Origin: CBDCUQ01 sp965222835
GTDB lineage: Bacteria > Pseudomonadota > Alphaproteobacteria > Rhizobiales > Hyphomicrobiaceae
DNA length: 64,000 bases
Reading direction: 5' to 3'
Assembly: GCA_965222835.1 (NCBI GenBank)
Contig: CBDCUQ010000001.1
Span: 310,001 to 374,000, forward strand
The translations under genes and the position numbers were made by a program. Shown here one piece after another: positions 42,834-51,059 of the stretch. Every line of letters starts with the position of its first letter. Within the stretch, counting starts at the first letter, position 1. The notes beneath the pieces are model-generated. The model saw nothing but the letters and a program-made list of their open reading frames with translations, ran no database searches and was not told where the DNA came from.

Positions 42834-44009
42834 GTGTCGAATAAAGAGAGCCAAAAGCCGTTTTGTGGGCTCGCGCTGGTCGCCGCGGCCGGGCTGTTCC
42901 TTTTGGGCTCGATTGTATCCCACGCTGAGGACAGGAAACCGACCGCAAAGGCAGCACCCTCCGCCGCCGACGCCATCGCAAACGCTTTCAGCACCATTGG
43001 CGACCAGATCTACGAAGAATGCGTCTTCGAGCTTTCGGAAGAGCAGATCCAGGTCCAGTTGGCCCTCACGCAAGCCTATGTCGACAAAGGGGCAGACGCA
43101 TCTGTCGCAAGGCGCCTTGCCGCCACCCAAATCCAACCGCCAAAGTTATCGGAGAAATGCGAAAAGATCCGCTCGTCAGGAGATCCCACGCAGACGGCCT
43201 GGGTCACCACACTCGACGAAAAGAAAAAACCGGCAACAGGTCCGGTCACCAAATCCGCGAAAAAACCAGCCGCAAAGCCATCCTCCAAAAAGCCTGCCGC
43301 AAAGAAACAGAAGAAGTCACCGCCGATCAGTCTCGCAGGAAAGAAGGTCCTGCCGCGTTGGGACTGCGAACCGAGCGTCGACTACGTCACGGTCAAGATC
43401 AAAGGCTACGACAGAAAATTGAGCGGTGGCGAAATCTGCAAACCGTACAAGGATGTCTTTCACAAAGTCCCGCCCTACTTGAGCAGCTTCCGCTTCGGCT
43501 ATACGATCAGCACAGGCCGTCTTTTTATCATTTCCGATAATCCGAGCGTGAGCGGCAAGACAGTCTCCTGGGCGATCTCCGGTCGCGACGTCTGCCGCAA
43601 CAATCCCGATCCCGATTGCCTCGCGACCCGAGCCGTTGGCTCACTGCCACCGGGCGAGTACTCCTTTTCATCAAATAAGAAAAAGCGGATCACCTGGGGG
43701 CCAATAACAAAGCGCAATGTGGCGGCGATCTACCTACGCAAGCTATACAACAAGTCTCGTTTCACCTCCCGGCAAAAGGCCGCCATCCTCAGGCGCGGCA
43801 ACATCGCATTTCACGTACGCCTCAAGGGCGAGATGTCGAGCGCTTGTATCGGCCTGGAGCCCAAAAGCTGGGCTTACGTTGCATCCCTCATCAAAGAGGG
43901 CCGGGCCACCGGCGTAAACGTCTACCTCAATGAACCGCACCCGCAGATTGCCGAAGCTCCCCCGCTCGTCGAAGGTTCCTCGTTCTCGCTGACCTCCCTA
44001 TTCAAGTAG
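42834..44009 (+). CDS. Exported L,D-transpeptidase-like (YkuD/DUF2778 type) protein
   Basis: The frame is open from 42654, but GTG 42834 with AGGGG upstream gives a signal peptide (CGLALVAAAGLFLLGSIVSHA) and a 391-residue product. A Lys/Pro/Ala-rich linker (about 120-165) precedes a domain with GRLFIISDNP, WAISGRDVCRNN, VGSLPPGEYSFSS, and near the end FHVRLKGEMSSACIGLEPKSW, where the SSACI motif resembles the catalytic SxxC of L,D-transpeptidases. It may crosslink or modify cell-wall peptides, or be a DUF2778-type effector. This is by pattern only. Confidence 0.6.
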   Translation: MSNKESQKPFCGLALVAAAGLFLLGSIVSHAEDRKPTAKAAPSAADAIANAFSTIGDQIYEECVFELSEEQIQVQLALTQAYVDKGADASVARRLAATQIQPPKLSEKCEKIRSSGDPTQTAWVTTLDEKKKPATGPVTKSAKKPAAKPSSKKPAAKKQKKSPPISLAGKKVLPRWDCEPSVDYVTVKIKGYDRKLSGGEICKPYKDVFHKVPPYLSSFRFGYTISTGRLFIISDNPSVSGKTVSWAISGRDVCRNNPDPDCLATRAVGSLPPGEYSFSSNKKKRITWGPITKRNVAAIYLRKLYNKSRFTSRQKAAILRRGNIAFHVRLKGEMSSACIGLEPKSWAYVASLIKEGRATGVNVYLNEPHPQIAEAPPLVEGSSFSLTSLFK

Positions 44010-44048
44010 GCGATCGCGATCCAAACGCGGACACGGCTAAGCTCAAGC

Positions 44049-45221
44049 TCAGTCGCGCGCAAAAAATTCCGCCAGAAATGTCTCGTAGATCCGCGTAAGC
44101 GTTTCCAGGTCGGCAACCGGGACATGTTCGTCGACCGAATGAATCGTCTTATTGACCAGACCGAACTCGATTACCGGACAATGATCCTTGATAAACCGCG
44201 CGTCCGACGTGCCCCCGGCGGTGGTTTGTGCAGGCGTCCGCCCCGTCACTGCATGCACGGCCTCACTCATGGTCTCGACCAGAATACCGGGCTTCGTCAG
44301 AAAGACATCGCCAGTGCTGGCAAACCGCACATCGTAACGCGCCCCCGTTCCGCCCGCGGCGGCATCGCACTGGAGCCGCACCCAGTCCTCGAGACTTTTG
44401 CGGTTCCATAGGTCGTTGTAGCGAATATTGAATGTTGCTTTGGCTTCCGCCGGAATAACATTTGTCGCAGTGTTCGGAACGGATACGATCGTGACCTGCA
44501 AATTGGAGGGGCTAAAGTGCGGGGTACCCTGGTCAAGCGTCGCACTTGTCAAACGCTCGATAAAACACGCGAGCTTAGGAATGGGGTTATCCGCTTTGTT
44601 CGGATAAGCAGAATGCCCCTGCTTGCCGAGCACCGTCAAATGACCAACGAGCGATCCGCGCCTCCCGATCTTAATCTCGTCGCCCAGAGCTTCTGGATTG
44701 GAGGGTTCGCCGACGACGCACGCATGCAGCGTCTCGCCGCGCGCCTTCAGCCAGTCCAAGACCTTCACCGTTCCGTTGATCGACGGGCCTTCCTCATCAC
44801 CTGTAATGAGAAAAGAGATCGAACCGCTGACATTGGGACCGCGCGCCGCCAGATACCGCGCCGTCGCCGCCAGAAACGCAGCCACGCCGCCTTTCATGTC
44901 GACCGAACCGCGGCCGTAGAGCATGCCATCGCGCACCTCACCTGAAAACGGCGGCACCGTCCACGCCTTGAGATCACCAGGGGGCACCACGTCCGTATGA
45001 CCGGCAAAGCAAAGATGCGGCGCCCCGGTACCGAGCCGCGCATAGAAGTTTTCGACATCAGGCGTATCGATGTCGCTGAACGTCATCCGATGGCAAGCAA
45101 ACCCCAGCGGCGTCAGGACATTCTCAAGCAGTGTCAGAGCACCGCCCTCAGTAGGGGTAACGCTCTCACAGTGCACCAGAGCCTGGGTCAATGAGACGGG
45201 ATCGGTGGCAACAATGGACAT
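44049..45221 (-). CDS. dapE: Succinyl-diaminopimelate desuccinylase
   Basis: DapE (390 residues) removes succinate from N-succinyl-LL-DAP in lysine and peptidoglycan synthesis. The di-zinc M20 motifs are present: FAGHTDVVPPGD, YGRGSVDMKGG, the catalytic Glu in ITGDEEGPSING and C-terminal TTAGGTSDARFI. ATG 45221 matches the family start (MSIVATDPVSLTQALV). It lies 61 bases after a DUF805 gene on the same strand; the partner dapD lies 2 kb upstream. Confidence 0.96.
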   Translation of the reverse strand: MSIVATDPVSLTQALVHCESVTPTEGGALTLLENVLTPLGFACHRMTFSDIDTPDVENFYARLGTGAPHLCFAGHTDVVPPGDLKAWTVPPFSGEVRDGMLYGRGSVDMKGGVAAFLAATARYLAARGPNVSGSISFLITGDEEGPSINGTVKVLDWLKARGETLHACVVGEPSNPEALGDEIKIGRRGSLVGHLTVLGKQGHSAYPNKADNPIPKLACFIERLTSATLDQGTPHFSPSNLQVTIVSVPNTATNVIPAEAKATFNIRYNDLWNRKSLEDWVRLQCDAAAGGTGARYDVRFASTGDVFLTKPGILVETMSEAVHAVTGRTPAQTTAGGTSDARFIKDHCPVIEFGLVNKTIHSVDEHVPVADLETLTRIYETFLAEFFARD

Positions 45222-45282
45222 GTCGTGGGTGTACCGCTTCCAGAGAAATCGAGGCGTAGTACGCAACGCTTCGGCAGATCGC

Positions 45283-45807
45283 CTAAAGGCTTGAACCCCC
45301 ACTACTCTCCAAGGGGTTGGGCCCGTACCGGTTGGGACCGGGCGTACCACGGAGAAAACCATTGTCAATGAAGGCAGCGCACAAGATGATCACGGCGACA
45401 AAGAATATCCCCCAATCGACGGCAGTAGCCGCGTCCGGATCGACGAGAAATCCGGCTTGCTCGGCGAGGATCAATGCCAGACCCAGAACGCCCAGCGCGT
45501 AGCCGAACCAATTCGGCCAATCGCGGTCGTTGAAGCGTTTGACGGTAATCGCCGTCATTGGAATGACCCAGGCCACATCCCAGAGCGCCAAGAGAGGCGA
45601 CGGCGCACGTGGCGGATCAGCCGTCCATACCCCTGGATCAATGACAAGAGATCCGATGATGGTGGCAACAACCCCAATCAAAAACCCAAGCCACCACAAG
45701 CGTCGGCCGATGCGCCCCGTAAAGCTAAACAAGAGAGTAAAAAGCGGCATTGCTATCTTGTCGTGATCGGGCCCCGGAGAAGCATCAGGCCGCATCCGGC
45801 CCTCCAT
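45283..45807 (-). CDS. DUF805 membrane protein
   Basis: The product (174 residues from ATG 45807, or 155 from ATG 45750) has the DUF805 pattern: LFSFTGRIGRRLWWLGFLI, four hydrophobic helices, and VKRFNDRDWPNW between helices. Function of DUF805 is unknown. The shorter start removes the 23-base overlap with the upstream gene. It lies between the 281-residue membrane protein and dapE on the same strand. Confidence 0.85.
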   Translation of the reverse strand: MEGRMRPDASPGPDHDKIAMPLFTLLFSFTGRIGRRLWWLGFLIGVVATIIGSLVIDPGVWTADPPRAPSPLLALWDVAWVIPMTAITVKRFNDRDWPNWFGYALGVLGLALILAEQAGFLVDPDAATAVDWGIFFVAVIILCAAFIDNGFLRGTPGPNRYGPNPLESSGGSSL

Positions 45808-46630
45808 CCGCGGTCTCCTTGGACGCTGATGCGGTCATCGCTTCGAACGACACGACCTCGGGCGTCCTCTTAATGTCCAGCGAGCGATGCATGATGTTGA
45901 TCTTCTGCCAAATCTTTTGCGAAAGACTGCTGGCAGTGCGTTCAAGATCGTTCACCGCTTCCGTCACGATCGGATCAGGAAAACTTTGCGAATAGAGAAC
46001 GGCCACCTTCGAAGCGAGCGAAAGCATCTCCGTACAATAGTCGAGATATCGCAGAAGTTCGTAGGAATGCAGCGTTCTCTTGGGCGAAGAATCCGTCATC
46101 TGGCTGATCGACACCTCCGTTGAGGGGTCTTTAGTCAGCTGGTGCATGTCAATGACGTGGATGATGGAGCGCAACTCATGAAGCGCGTCAAGCGCGCGCT
46201 TACGCTTCACCCGTTCTTCTAACGTCACCAAGAAGAACAGAGACGCACCCATCAGAACAATAATGTTGAAGCCCGAGTCGATACCCTCGAGCGTGCCATA
46301 AAGTTCATTACTCACCTTCGTCGCGGCAAGAAGACTCAGAGCGAGTTGAACAAGCAGAAAAAACCCAAGCAGCAACAAGCCACCAACAAGTATGCGGAGC
46401 CGGTTGTCGGGACGCGCGATCGCCGCAGATCGCTCCTGCGTTTGGTGTGCAATTGCCGTTAGCTCGGCACAGACTTTCGACAACCCAGAGCCTTCAAAGC
46501 GGTCCGTTATGCGCCGTTCGAGTGCTTCGAGCGTTGCGACGATCTTTTGTGAGTTGAGCTGGCGGTACAAGGGGGCCCCTCGCGAACAGCGGCCAGAACG
46601 GGCGAAAGGCCCGTCTCCAAGCGCACGCAT
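45785..46630 (-). CDS. Two-helix membrane protein of unknown function
   Basis: The 281-residue protein has a cytoplasmic N terminus, two membrane helices (about 79-103, LRILVGGLLLLGFFLLVQLAL; and about 122-140, NIIVLMGASLFFLVTLEE) and a C-terminal cytoplasmic helical domain with HELRSIIHVIDMHQLTKDPS and YELLRYLDYCTEMLSLASKVA. I do not recognise a name; similar proteins are widespread as conserved hypotheticals. It overlaps or abuts the DUF805 gene. Confidence 0.7.
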   Translation of the reverse strand: MRALGDGPFARSGRCSRGAPLYRQLNSQKIVATLEALERRITDRFEGSGLSKVCAELTAIAHQTQERSAAIARPDNRLRILVGGLLLLGFFLLVQLALSLLAATKVSNELYGTLEGIDSGFNIIVLMGASLFFLVTLEERVKRKRALDALHELRSIIHVIDMHQLTKDPSTEVSISQMTDSSPKRTLHSYELLRYLDYCTEMLSLASKVAVLYSQSFPDPIVTEAVNDLERTASSLSQKIWQKINIMHRSLDIKRTPEVVSFEAMTASASKETADGGPDAA

Positions 46631-46736
46631 AGAAGATCACATCCGATCTCCTAGCCTAGGACACGCGCCATTGCGAGCCGCCTGAGTGAACACTCCACGA
46701 TCCCCACAGCCAAACGAACGCCCGGCAGCCCCAGAA

Positions 46737-47054
46737 TCAATCCTGCTCAACACCACGACGCCCGAATGCGCGCGGCGCACGCCGGTCCTGGCCGCTTCGA
46801 CGTTCGGAAAGTCCGCCGGGCCGGCCGGCCTCATCTTGGCGGCGAACCGCCTGTCGGCGATCTTCACCCCGCTCAGCCAACGCCTCCGACGCCGGCGCCT
46901 CGGCAGGCGCCTGCTCCCCGGTTTCTACAGCCTGCCGCTCTTTGATTGCGCGATCGACAGCCGCCTCCGCAGCAGCGAAAGCAGACTGCGAAGCACCGTC
47001 ATCGACTTGGTCGGCTTTCTCGGTATTACCCAGAATTCCCTTGAGGAGTCCCAT
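46737..47054 (-). CDS. Small charged protein of unknown function
   Basis: The 105-residue product is rich in Ala, Glu and Arg, with a central repeat-like stretch GEDRRQAVRRQ and ERRSGQDRRAPRAFGRR. It has no membrane helix or signal. The Arg-rich tail suggests nucleic acid or membrane surface binding. The start ATG 47054 lacks a strong ribosome site. It is a single gene between dapD and the 281-residue protein. The frame is real-looking but short, so confidence is limited. Confidence 0.45.
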   Translation of the reverse strand: MGLLKGILGNTEKADQVDDGASQSAFAAAEAAVDRAIKERQAVETGEQAPAEAPASEALAERGEDRRQAVRRQDEAGRPGGLSERRSGQDRRAPRAFGRRGVEQD

Positions 47055-47204
47055 GCGATCCAGCCTGATGCAAATTGACCGTCAAACAGCCCTACCGGAA
47101 GACACAGCGCGAGGTGTGCTCCATTGTGCACCCCACCCTCGCCCGCAATTCTTTAAATCCAGTTACACTGCGTGCCAGATTCTGGGGGCATCGGATTAGG
47201 ATAT

Positions 47205-48047
47205 TTAATCGCGCAACAAATCGTTGATGCTCGTCTTGGACCGAGTCTTTTCATCGACACGCTTTACGATCACCGCACAATAGAGATTGGGGCCCGGCTC
47301 GCCGTTCGGAAGCGGTTTGCCCGGCATGCTCCCCGATACAACAACAGAATAAGGGGGCACGCGGCCGAAATGCTTCTCGCCGGTGGCTCTATCGATAATC
47401 GTTGTGGACGCACCCAAATAGACGCCCATCGACAGGACCGAACCTTCGCCAACCACAACACCTTCGGCCACTTCCGCACGGGCACCGATAAAGCAGTTGT
47501 CTTCAATAATGACCGGGCCGGCCTGAAGCGGTTCGAGAACACCACCAATGCCGGCACCACCCGAGATATGGCAGTTCTTGCCAATCTGAGCACACGAGCC
47601 AACGGTCGCCCACGTATCGACCATCGTGCCTGAATCCACATACGCCCCAAGGTTGACGAACGAGGGCATCAGAACCACGCCCGGCGCAATATAAGCAGAG
47701 TGGCGCACGACAGCGCCGGGCAACACCCGGAACCCACCCTTCTTAAAGTCGTCGTCGTCCCACCCTTTGAATTTCGGTTGAACCTTATCCCAATAATAGC
47801 TCTTGGCCGGGCCGCCTTCCATGAGCTCCATGTCGTTGAGGCGGAACGACAACAGAACGGCCTTCTTCAGCCATTGATTGACGGTCCACGACCCATCGGT
47901 CTTCTCGGCAACGCGAGCCTTGCCCGAGTTGAGGAGCTCAAGAGCCTTTTCGACAGCCTCACGCACATCACCTTTGGTGCTGCCCGTGATCGTATCCCGC
48001 ACCTCCCAGGCCGCTTCGATCGTATTCTGAAGATCCGACGTTCCCAT
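47205..48047 (-). CDS. dapD: Tetrahydrodipicolinate N-succinyltransferase
   Basis: DapD (280 residues) transfers succinate from succinyl-CoA in the succinylase branch of lysine/DAP synthesis. It has the N-terminal domain and a left-handed beta-helix of hexapeptide repeats (YIAPGVVLMPSFVNLGAYVD, HISGGAGIGGVLEPLQAGP, GARAEVAEGVVVGEGSVLSM), ending VSGSMPGKPL. GAGGA precedes ATG 48047 at a distance of 9-13. It is in the same orientation as the dapE group and is divergent from the caspase gene. Confidence 0.97.
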   Translation of the reverse strand: MGTSDLQNTIEAAWEVRDTITGSTKGDVREAVEKALELLNSGKARVAEKTDGSWTVNQWLKKAVLLSFRLNDMELMEGGPAKSYYWDKVQPKFKGWDDDDFKKGGFRVLPGAVVRHSAYIAPGVVLMPSFVNLGAYVDSGTMVDTWATVGSCAQIGKNCHISGGAGIGGVLEPLQAGPVIIEDNCFIGARAEVAEGVVVGEGSVLSMGVYLGASTTIIDRATGEKHFGRVPPYSVVVSGSMPGKPLPNGEPGPNLYCAVIVKRVDEKTRSKTSINDLLRD

Positions 48048-48259
48048 GGACCTGTTCCTCTGTTTCCGGCCGCAGCTGTGCTGGCCCGGGGTTTTGGCGC
48101 CCGGATGGGTTCGTGTCAATCAGGCGCCGGCGCGCGAGCTGCCGGCCGACTGGACCAGCCGCTGCCGAGCCGACGGAAATTTTCGCCAAAGCGCCTTGAG
48201 AGGCCGCAATTTCATGCCTAGGGTCGGCACGACCTGGGATCTCTCTCGGAGAAGTCCCC

Positions 48260-49438
48260 ATGTTGGGATTGGCCCGCCTTGTCATTGCCATGTGCGCTGT
48301 CGCCTTCGCGCCCTCGCTGGCGGCAGCCGAGAAGCGCGCCGCGCTTGTTATTGGAAATGCCGCCTACGCCAATGCACCGCCGCTTGCCAATCCGCGCAAC
48401 GATGCCACAGACCTGGCCAACACGCTTGAGTCACTCGGCTTCAAGGTCCTGCTCGGTTTGGACCTCGGTAAGCGAAGCTTCGACCAAAAAGTGCGGGCCT
48501 TTGCCGACCTGCTCGAAGAGGCGGACACCGGCCTTCTGTTCTATGCCGGTCACGGCCTACAGGTTGCCGGACAAAACTTTCTGGTTCCGGTCGATGCCAA
48601 GCTCGCCAAGGAGCGCGATCTGGATTTCGACACCGTACGTCTCAATTTCTTACTCCGCCAAATGGAGCTCGGCCGCGAGGACAAAACCAACATCGTTATT
48701 TTGGATGCCTGCCGCGACAATCCGCTGACCCGGAACCTTGCACGCTCCATGGGGACCCGCTCGGCGCGCCTTGGAAAAGGGCTGGCGGAAGTCAAAACGG
48801 GTGTGGGCACATTCATTGCCTATTCAACACAACCAGGCAACGTCGCGCTTGATGGAACGGGGCGGAATTCGCCCTTCGCGTCCGCGCTCGTGAAGCACAT
48901 GAAAACACCCGGTCAACCCCTCACCTCCGTCATGGTCGGCGTGCGCAAGGACGTGCTTGCAGCAACAAGCGGCAGGCAGGTGCCATGGGATCATTCGGCT
49001 CTGATCGGCAATTTCTTCTTCGTGCCACCCCGCAACACCCCAAAGAAACCGGCGCCCCCGAACACCCTTCCGGACGTCTCGGCCATCGAGGAACGCATTC
49101 GCAAGATCGAGGAGAATATTGCCCGGACGACGGCCGCAGCCGAAGACCCGACCCGCAAGCTCCGCATCATGCAACTCGAAGAGCGCATCCGCCAGATCGA
49201 CGAGGCCAACAAGGAGGACCAGAAGCTGATCTTCGATGTGCAACGCGAACGGGCCCAGGACACGGATCAGTCAAAGAGGGCCAAGTACACCCGCCGGATC
49301 GGGGCAATCATGTTGACGATGACCCGGCGAAGCCAGCAGAAATCAGCACTCAACGCCGAGTTGTCGAAGCTTCGCTCCGATAAGCCCGGAAAAGACGAGA
49401 CCAAGTCCGGCCAGAACCCAAAACCTGGCACGCCGTAA
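48260..49438 (+). CDS. Exported caspase-family (C14) peptidase with C-terminal coiled coil
   Basis: The 392-residue protein has a signal peptide (MLGLARLVIAMCAVAFAPSL, cleavage AAA/EKR) and a p20-like caspase domain: RAALVIGNAAYAN, PRNDATDLANTLESLGF, the catalytic His in LLFYAGHGLQVAGQNFLVPV and the catalytic Cys in NIVILDACRDNPL. After about residue 255 comes a Pro-rich linker and a long helical region (IEERIRKIEENIARTTAAA, RIMQLEERIRQID) likely to coil. The secreted location and the coiled-coil tail differ from cytosolic metacaspases. No substrate gene is obvious. CGGAGAAG precedes ATG 48260. Confidence 0.9.
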   Translation: MLGLARLVIAMCAVAFAPSLAAAEKRAALVIGNAAYANAPPLANPRNDATDLANTLESLGFKVLLGLDLGKRSFDQKVRAFADLLEEADTGLLFYAGHGLQVAGQNFLVPVDAKLAKERDLDFDTVRLNFLLRQMELGREDKTNIVILDACRDNPLTRNLARSMGTRSARLGKGLAEVKTGVGTFIAYSTQPGNVALDGTGRNSPFASALVKHMKTPGQPLTSVMVGVRKDVLAATSGRQVPWDHSALIGNFFFVPPRNTPKKPAPPNTLPDVSAIEERIRKIEENIARTTAAAEDPTRKLRIMQLEERIRQIDEANKEDQKLIFDVQRERAQDTDQSKRAKYTRRIGAIMLTMTRRSQQKSALNAELSKLRSDKPGKDETKSGQNPKPGTP

Positions 49439-49479
49439 GCGATGTTGGAACTTGCGGGCCCCTCACCAAGCGCGCGATT

Positions 49480-49505
49480 GGTTCAATTTGTTCGCACAAT
49501 GAACC
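49480..49505. terminator. Bulged hairpin after the caspase gene
   Basis: GGTTCA (49480-49485) pairs with TGAACC (49500-49505) and TTGT (49488-49491) with ACAA (49496-49499), with a 2-base bulge and a TCGC loop. It lies 41 bases after the stop and is followed by an A/T-rich stretch without a real T-run. Terminator or operator; weak. Confidence 0.35.
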
Positions 49506-49620
49506 GCACTTTAACTGTCTGACATAGAGAGCATTAATTCCGTTCTGCTAGTCTACGGACAAATGCTTTTCACCAGCACCATCGATTGACTTGAGCCCCT
49601 TCTGAGAAAGTCGAAGCCCC

Positions 49621-50097
49621 GTGCTCAACCCGGACGAACAAGGCAAAGTCGTGCCCATGGCACCTTGGGTCACGCGCGATGGATTTATCGCCGAAACGGC
49701 GGTTCGCCTCGACAAGCTTCAAGCACTCATCGATACGTTCACGGCCGAGTTTTGCAAGAGCCGCGAAACACTCGATCATGTGCGCCAGGATATGCGCCAG
49801 CTTCAGCGCGAACGATCTTTCGAGGAATCGCTGCGCAACTCGCGCGAGATAAAGCTCGACGAAATCACACGGACCGTGCGCGATCTGAAGGACCGACTGA
49901 ACGCCATCGAAGGCACTCCGGCGGCTTTTGGCGGATTGACCTACAAGAACTTCCAATCCGTCGATGCCAAGCTGCAGGAACTGTCACTGGCCAATGAGCG
50001 GATGACACGCCTCGGACGCAACATTGTTAGGGCCGCCGCTGTCACCTCGACGTCAGTCGTCGTGCTTGCAGCAGCGCTCGTCACGCACCTCATCTAA
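49621..50097 (+). CDS. Coiled-coil protein with C-terminal membrane anchor (unknown function)
   Basis: The 158-residue product has a predicted coiled coil over about 25-100 (RLDKLQALIDTFTAEF, DHVRQDMRQLQRER) and a hydrophobic C-terminal helix (about 138-156, AAAVTSTSVVVLAAALVTHL), so it is tail-anchored with its domain in the cytoplasm. The likely start is GTG 49621; ATG at residue 13 is an alternative. I do not recognise a family. It follows the caspase gene by 182 bases. Confidence 0.65.
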   Translation: MLNPDEQGKVVPMAPWVTRDGFIAETAVRLDKLQALIDTFTAEFCKSRETLDHVRQDMRQLQRERSFEESLRNSREIKLDEITRTVRDLKDRLNAIEGTPAAFGGLTYKNFQSVDAKLQELSLANERMTRLGRNIVRAAAVTSTSVVVLAAALVTHLI

Positions 50098-50160
50098 GAA
50101 ATGCGATCCTAGAATCTCATCGGTTAAAGTCGAACCACCCACTGCCCAGCCCGGCGTTGT

Positions 50161-50330
50161 TGTCATCCCGGCATTTAATGCCGGGATCCAAGGTGGCCGG
50201 TGCCTCAGAAGTTAGAACCCGGGCACGCTGCGGGTCCCACCCCGGTTCAATCCGCGGGCAATTTCTTTGAACGAAATGCAAGCGCCAGTTGAAGCATGGA
50301 TCCCGGGGTCACGCCCCGGGAAGACAGATG
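50161..50330. repeat. Pair of REP-like palindromic elements in inverted orientation
   Basis: Element 1: ATCCCGGCATT-t-AATGCCGGGAT (50165-50187) preceded by TGTC and followed by CCA. Element 2: TCCCGGGG-tcacg-CCCCGGGA (50301-50321), flanked by ATGGA and AGACA. Read on the minus strand, element 2 gives TGTCTTCCCGGGG-n5-CCCCGGGATCCAT, matching the layout of element 1 (TGTCATCCCGG...CCGGGATCCA). They lie between a coiled-coil gene and the tlpA stop. Copies elsewhere cannot be checked. Confidence 0.7.
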
Positions 50331-50355
50331 CCATTCCGGCTTAGGCGCACGCGAA

Positions 50356-51018
50356 TTAGTCGAGCGCAGCTGACACCAGTTTCTTGGCTTCAGGGGTATC
50401 CCATTCGGCCGGGCCCGCAAGCCGGCCGATTTCACGTCCCTCGTCATCAATCAGGATCGTCGTCGGCATGCCGAGAACACGCAATTTCGAGCCCGCCCGC
50501 GTGCTCTTGTCGACATAAAGCGCAAGATTCGACGCCTTGATCTCATCGAGAAACTTTCTCGCCGCCTTCGCGCCACCCCGCTCCAGCGCCAGTGCCACGA
50601 CTTCAAACTTGTCGGATCCAAACTCCTGCTGCAGGCGATCCAACGACGGCATCTCCTCCCGGCATGGCGCACACCAGGTAGCCCACAGGTTCAACAGGAT
50701 CGTCTTACCTCGGAAATCTGCCAGTGATTTCGAGTTGCCGTTCCCATCCGTGAAGGAGACGTCGGGGAGCGGTTCAGGCGTCTTCTTGTGAACAAACGCC
50801 GCCAGACGCCCTGCCGCAACCTCTGTCTTCGGCGCGGCCGGCGCTGTGCCGTTAACCTCTCGGTTGGTTAAGTCGCGGTCTGCAACATTGCTCTTTGGGG
50901 TACTTGTGACGTATATCCCAACAACGACAAAGCCCACGATCGCCGACAGCGCCGCCGCCCAGAGTTCGGCTCGGAGCGGAAACGAGGTGTTTTCGGTTTT
51001 CTTTTTCTGCATCACCAA
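50356..51018 (-). CDS. tlpA: TlpA-like membrane-anchored thioredoxin
   Basis: The 220-residue protein has one N-terminal membrane helix (about 19-40, LWAAALSAIVGFVVVGIYVTS) and a periplasmic thioredoxin domain with NLWATWCAPCREEMPSL (redox CAPC) and the cis-Pro GMPTTILID. TlpA proteins reduce thiols for cytochrome oxidase or c-type cytochrome assembly. The start is ATG 51018, or ATG 51012 two residues later. It is divergent from argH, whose start lies 42 bases away if GTG 51060 is used. Confidence 0.93.
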   Translation of the reverse strand: MVMQKKKTENTSFPLRAELWAAALSAIVGFVVVGIYVTSTPKSNVADRDLTNREVNGTAPAAPKTEVAAGRLAAFVHKKTPEPLPDVSFTDGNGNSKSLADFRGKTILLNLWATWCAPCREEMPSLDRLQQEFGSDKFEVVALALERGGAKAARKFLDEIKASNLALYVDKSTRAGSKLRVLGMPTTILIDDEGREIGRLAGPAEWDTPEAKKLVSAALD

Positions 51019-51059
51019 ACCCGGCTTTGAGACTGCGATCTTCGGGAGCGCATGACCCC

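Noticed and set aside
42331..43422. 363-codon open frame on the plus strand
   Set aside because: Overlaps the GMC oxidoreductase gene on the other strand and the L,D-transpeptidase-like gene in another frame; Arg/Ser/Pro-rich shadow.
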